64,000 nt of DNA from Clostridium ihumii AP5 (GTDB lineage Bacteria > Bacillota > Clostridia > Clostridiales > Clostridiaceae): NCBI RefSeq assembly GCF_000612845.1, contig NZ_CCAT010000083.1:1-64000 (forward strand), given 5' to 3'. The position numbers and the translations under genes were made by a program. This document shows, one piece after another, positions 63,453 to 64,000 of the stretch (positions within the stretch are counted from its first letter, which is position 1; each line of letters begins with the position of its first letter). Under the pieces are notes generated by a model. That model saw only the letters and a list, made by a program, of their open reading frames with translations. It ran no database searches and was not told the origin of the DNA.

Positions 63453-64000
63453 ATGAAAGAAAAAAGAGGAATTATAATTGGTGGGGCAATAATTGGATTT
63501 TTAGCAGTACTTTCAGTTTATTTTGGAAATCCTAAAAACATGGGTATTTGTATTGCATGTTTTATAAGGGATATTGCTGGTGGTCTTGGATTACATAATG
63601 CTAAAGTAGTTCAATACATAAGACCAGAAATTTTAGGAATGATTTTGGGAGCATTTGGAATCGCAGTTTATAAAAAAGAATTTTCAACAAGAGGTGGATC
63701 ATCGGCCTTCTTAAGATTCATTCTAGGTGGAATGGTAATGATAGGGGCATTAGTGTTTTTAGGATGTCCAACGAGAATGGTTTTAAGACTTGCAGGTGGT
63801 GACTTTAACGCTATATTTGGAATTGTTGGATTTGCGGTAGGTATAGTTATTGGAATAGTATTCTTAAATAAAGGTTTTACATTAAAAAGAAATTATAAAC
63901 AAACAAAATTAGAAGGATATGTTCTTCCAATAATAAATGTTATTTTATTTGTATTAGTAGCTATTGGTTCAACATTGCTTATATTTTCTAAAGAAGGACC
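63453..64000 (+). CDS. yedE: YedE-type selenium metabolism membrane protein (3' partial)
   Basis: The gene runs off the window; about 182 residues are visible and no stop is reached. Landmarks are GNPKNMGICIACFIRDIAGG (about residues 29-48), LGLHNAKVVQYIRPEILGMI, and FLGCPTRMVLRLAGGDFNAI, which match YedE/YeeE sulfur-transport-like proteins, specifically the YedE group linked to selenium use. Several membrane helices are present. AAAAGGGGGAT precedes the ATG. It is divergent from the cysteine-desulfurase-like gene, and the next genes (probably yedF, selD or similar) lie outside the window. Confidence 0.88.
   Translation, partial: MKEKRGIIIGGAIIGFLAVLSVYFGNPKNMGICIACFIRDIAGGLGLHNAKVVQYIRPEILGMILGAFGIAVYKKEFSTRGGSSAFLRFILGGMVMIGALVFLGCPTRMVLRLAGGDFNAIFGIVGFAVGIVIGIVFLNKGFTLKRNYKQTKLEGYVLPIINVILFVLVAIGSTLLIFSKEG

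Overview
The window is a very AT-rich stretch of chromosome from a spore-forming anaerobic Firmicute, most likely Clostridium sensu stricto. Pointers are the base composition, AGGAGG-type ribosome binding sites with many TTG/GTG starts, a rubrerythrin with an N-terminal rubredoxin domain, a pyridine-nucleotide-independent type of thioredoxin reductase, a double-cubane-type reductase, an archaeal-type aspartyl-tRNA synthetase behind a T-box, and several SPOCS-domain (DUF3794, spore coat/morphogenesis) proteins. The species cannot be fixed from the sequence alone. No rRNA, tRNA, CRISPR array, prophage or complete insertion sequence was seen.

Layout. 1-12.8 kb: the 3' part of a giant DUF11-repeat protein ending in a SPOCS-like domain, then several small SPOCS-like proteins, a small carboxypeptidase-regulatory-like protein, a SEC-C protein and an EcsC-family protein; this looks like a spore or cell surface locus. 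12.9-21.3 kb: RNase J, NAD(P)HX epimerase, a pentapeptide-repeat/channel fusion, a MerR-TipAS regulator, MurE, an acetyltransferase and a rubrerythrin. A decayed copy of the rubrerythrin 3' end lies 1.35 kb away from the intact gene. 21.5-30.7 kb: a membrane histidine kinase, a DUF606 transporter pair with a Crp/Fnr regulator, a MacB-like ABC exporter pair and TrmB. 30.8-36 kb: a TPP riboswitch and ThiT, then a complete YnjBCD-type ABC importer with two separate permeases. 36-43.4 kb: TRIC-family protein, AGCS symporter, double-cubane-type reductase, Trx with its reductase, and a LURP-one protein. 43.5-54.2 kb: two ABC export systems (one under a YtrA/GntR repressor), a small alarmone synthetase, an EamA transporter, a ferritin-like protein, a corrinoid-type methyltransferase and a DUF4003 protein. 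54.6-64 kb: a soluble P-type-ATPase-like phosphatase, T-box and AspRS, an orphan LytTR regulator, a MATE pump with divergent MerR regulator, a flippase, a cysteine-desulfurase-like enzyme and the start of YedE (selenium metabolism).

The most striking feature not explained by genes is a family of intergenic inverted-repeat elements (about 180-480 bp, ends close to ATAGGGTTCCAAGTT). About nine copies are scattered over the window, in both orientations, always between genes, often ending within a few tens of bases of a gene start or stop. They look like non-autonomous MITEs with at least two internal subtypes. Regulatory DNA is unusually readable: two MerR-type 19-bp-spacer promoters, a Crp/Fnr palindrome, a YtrA-type operator, a 22-bp palindrome beside the rubrerythrin promoter, a TPP riboswitch with attenuator, and a T-box with two consecutive antiterminator/terminator modules.
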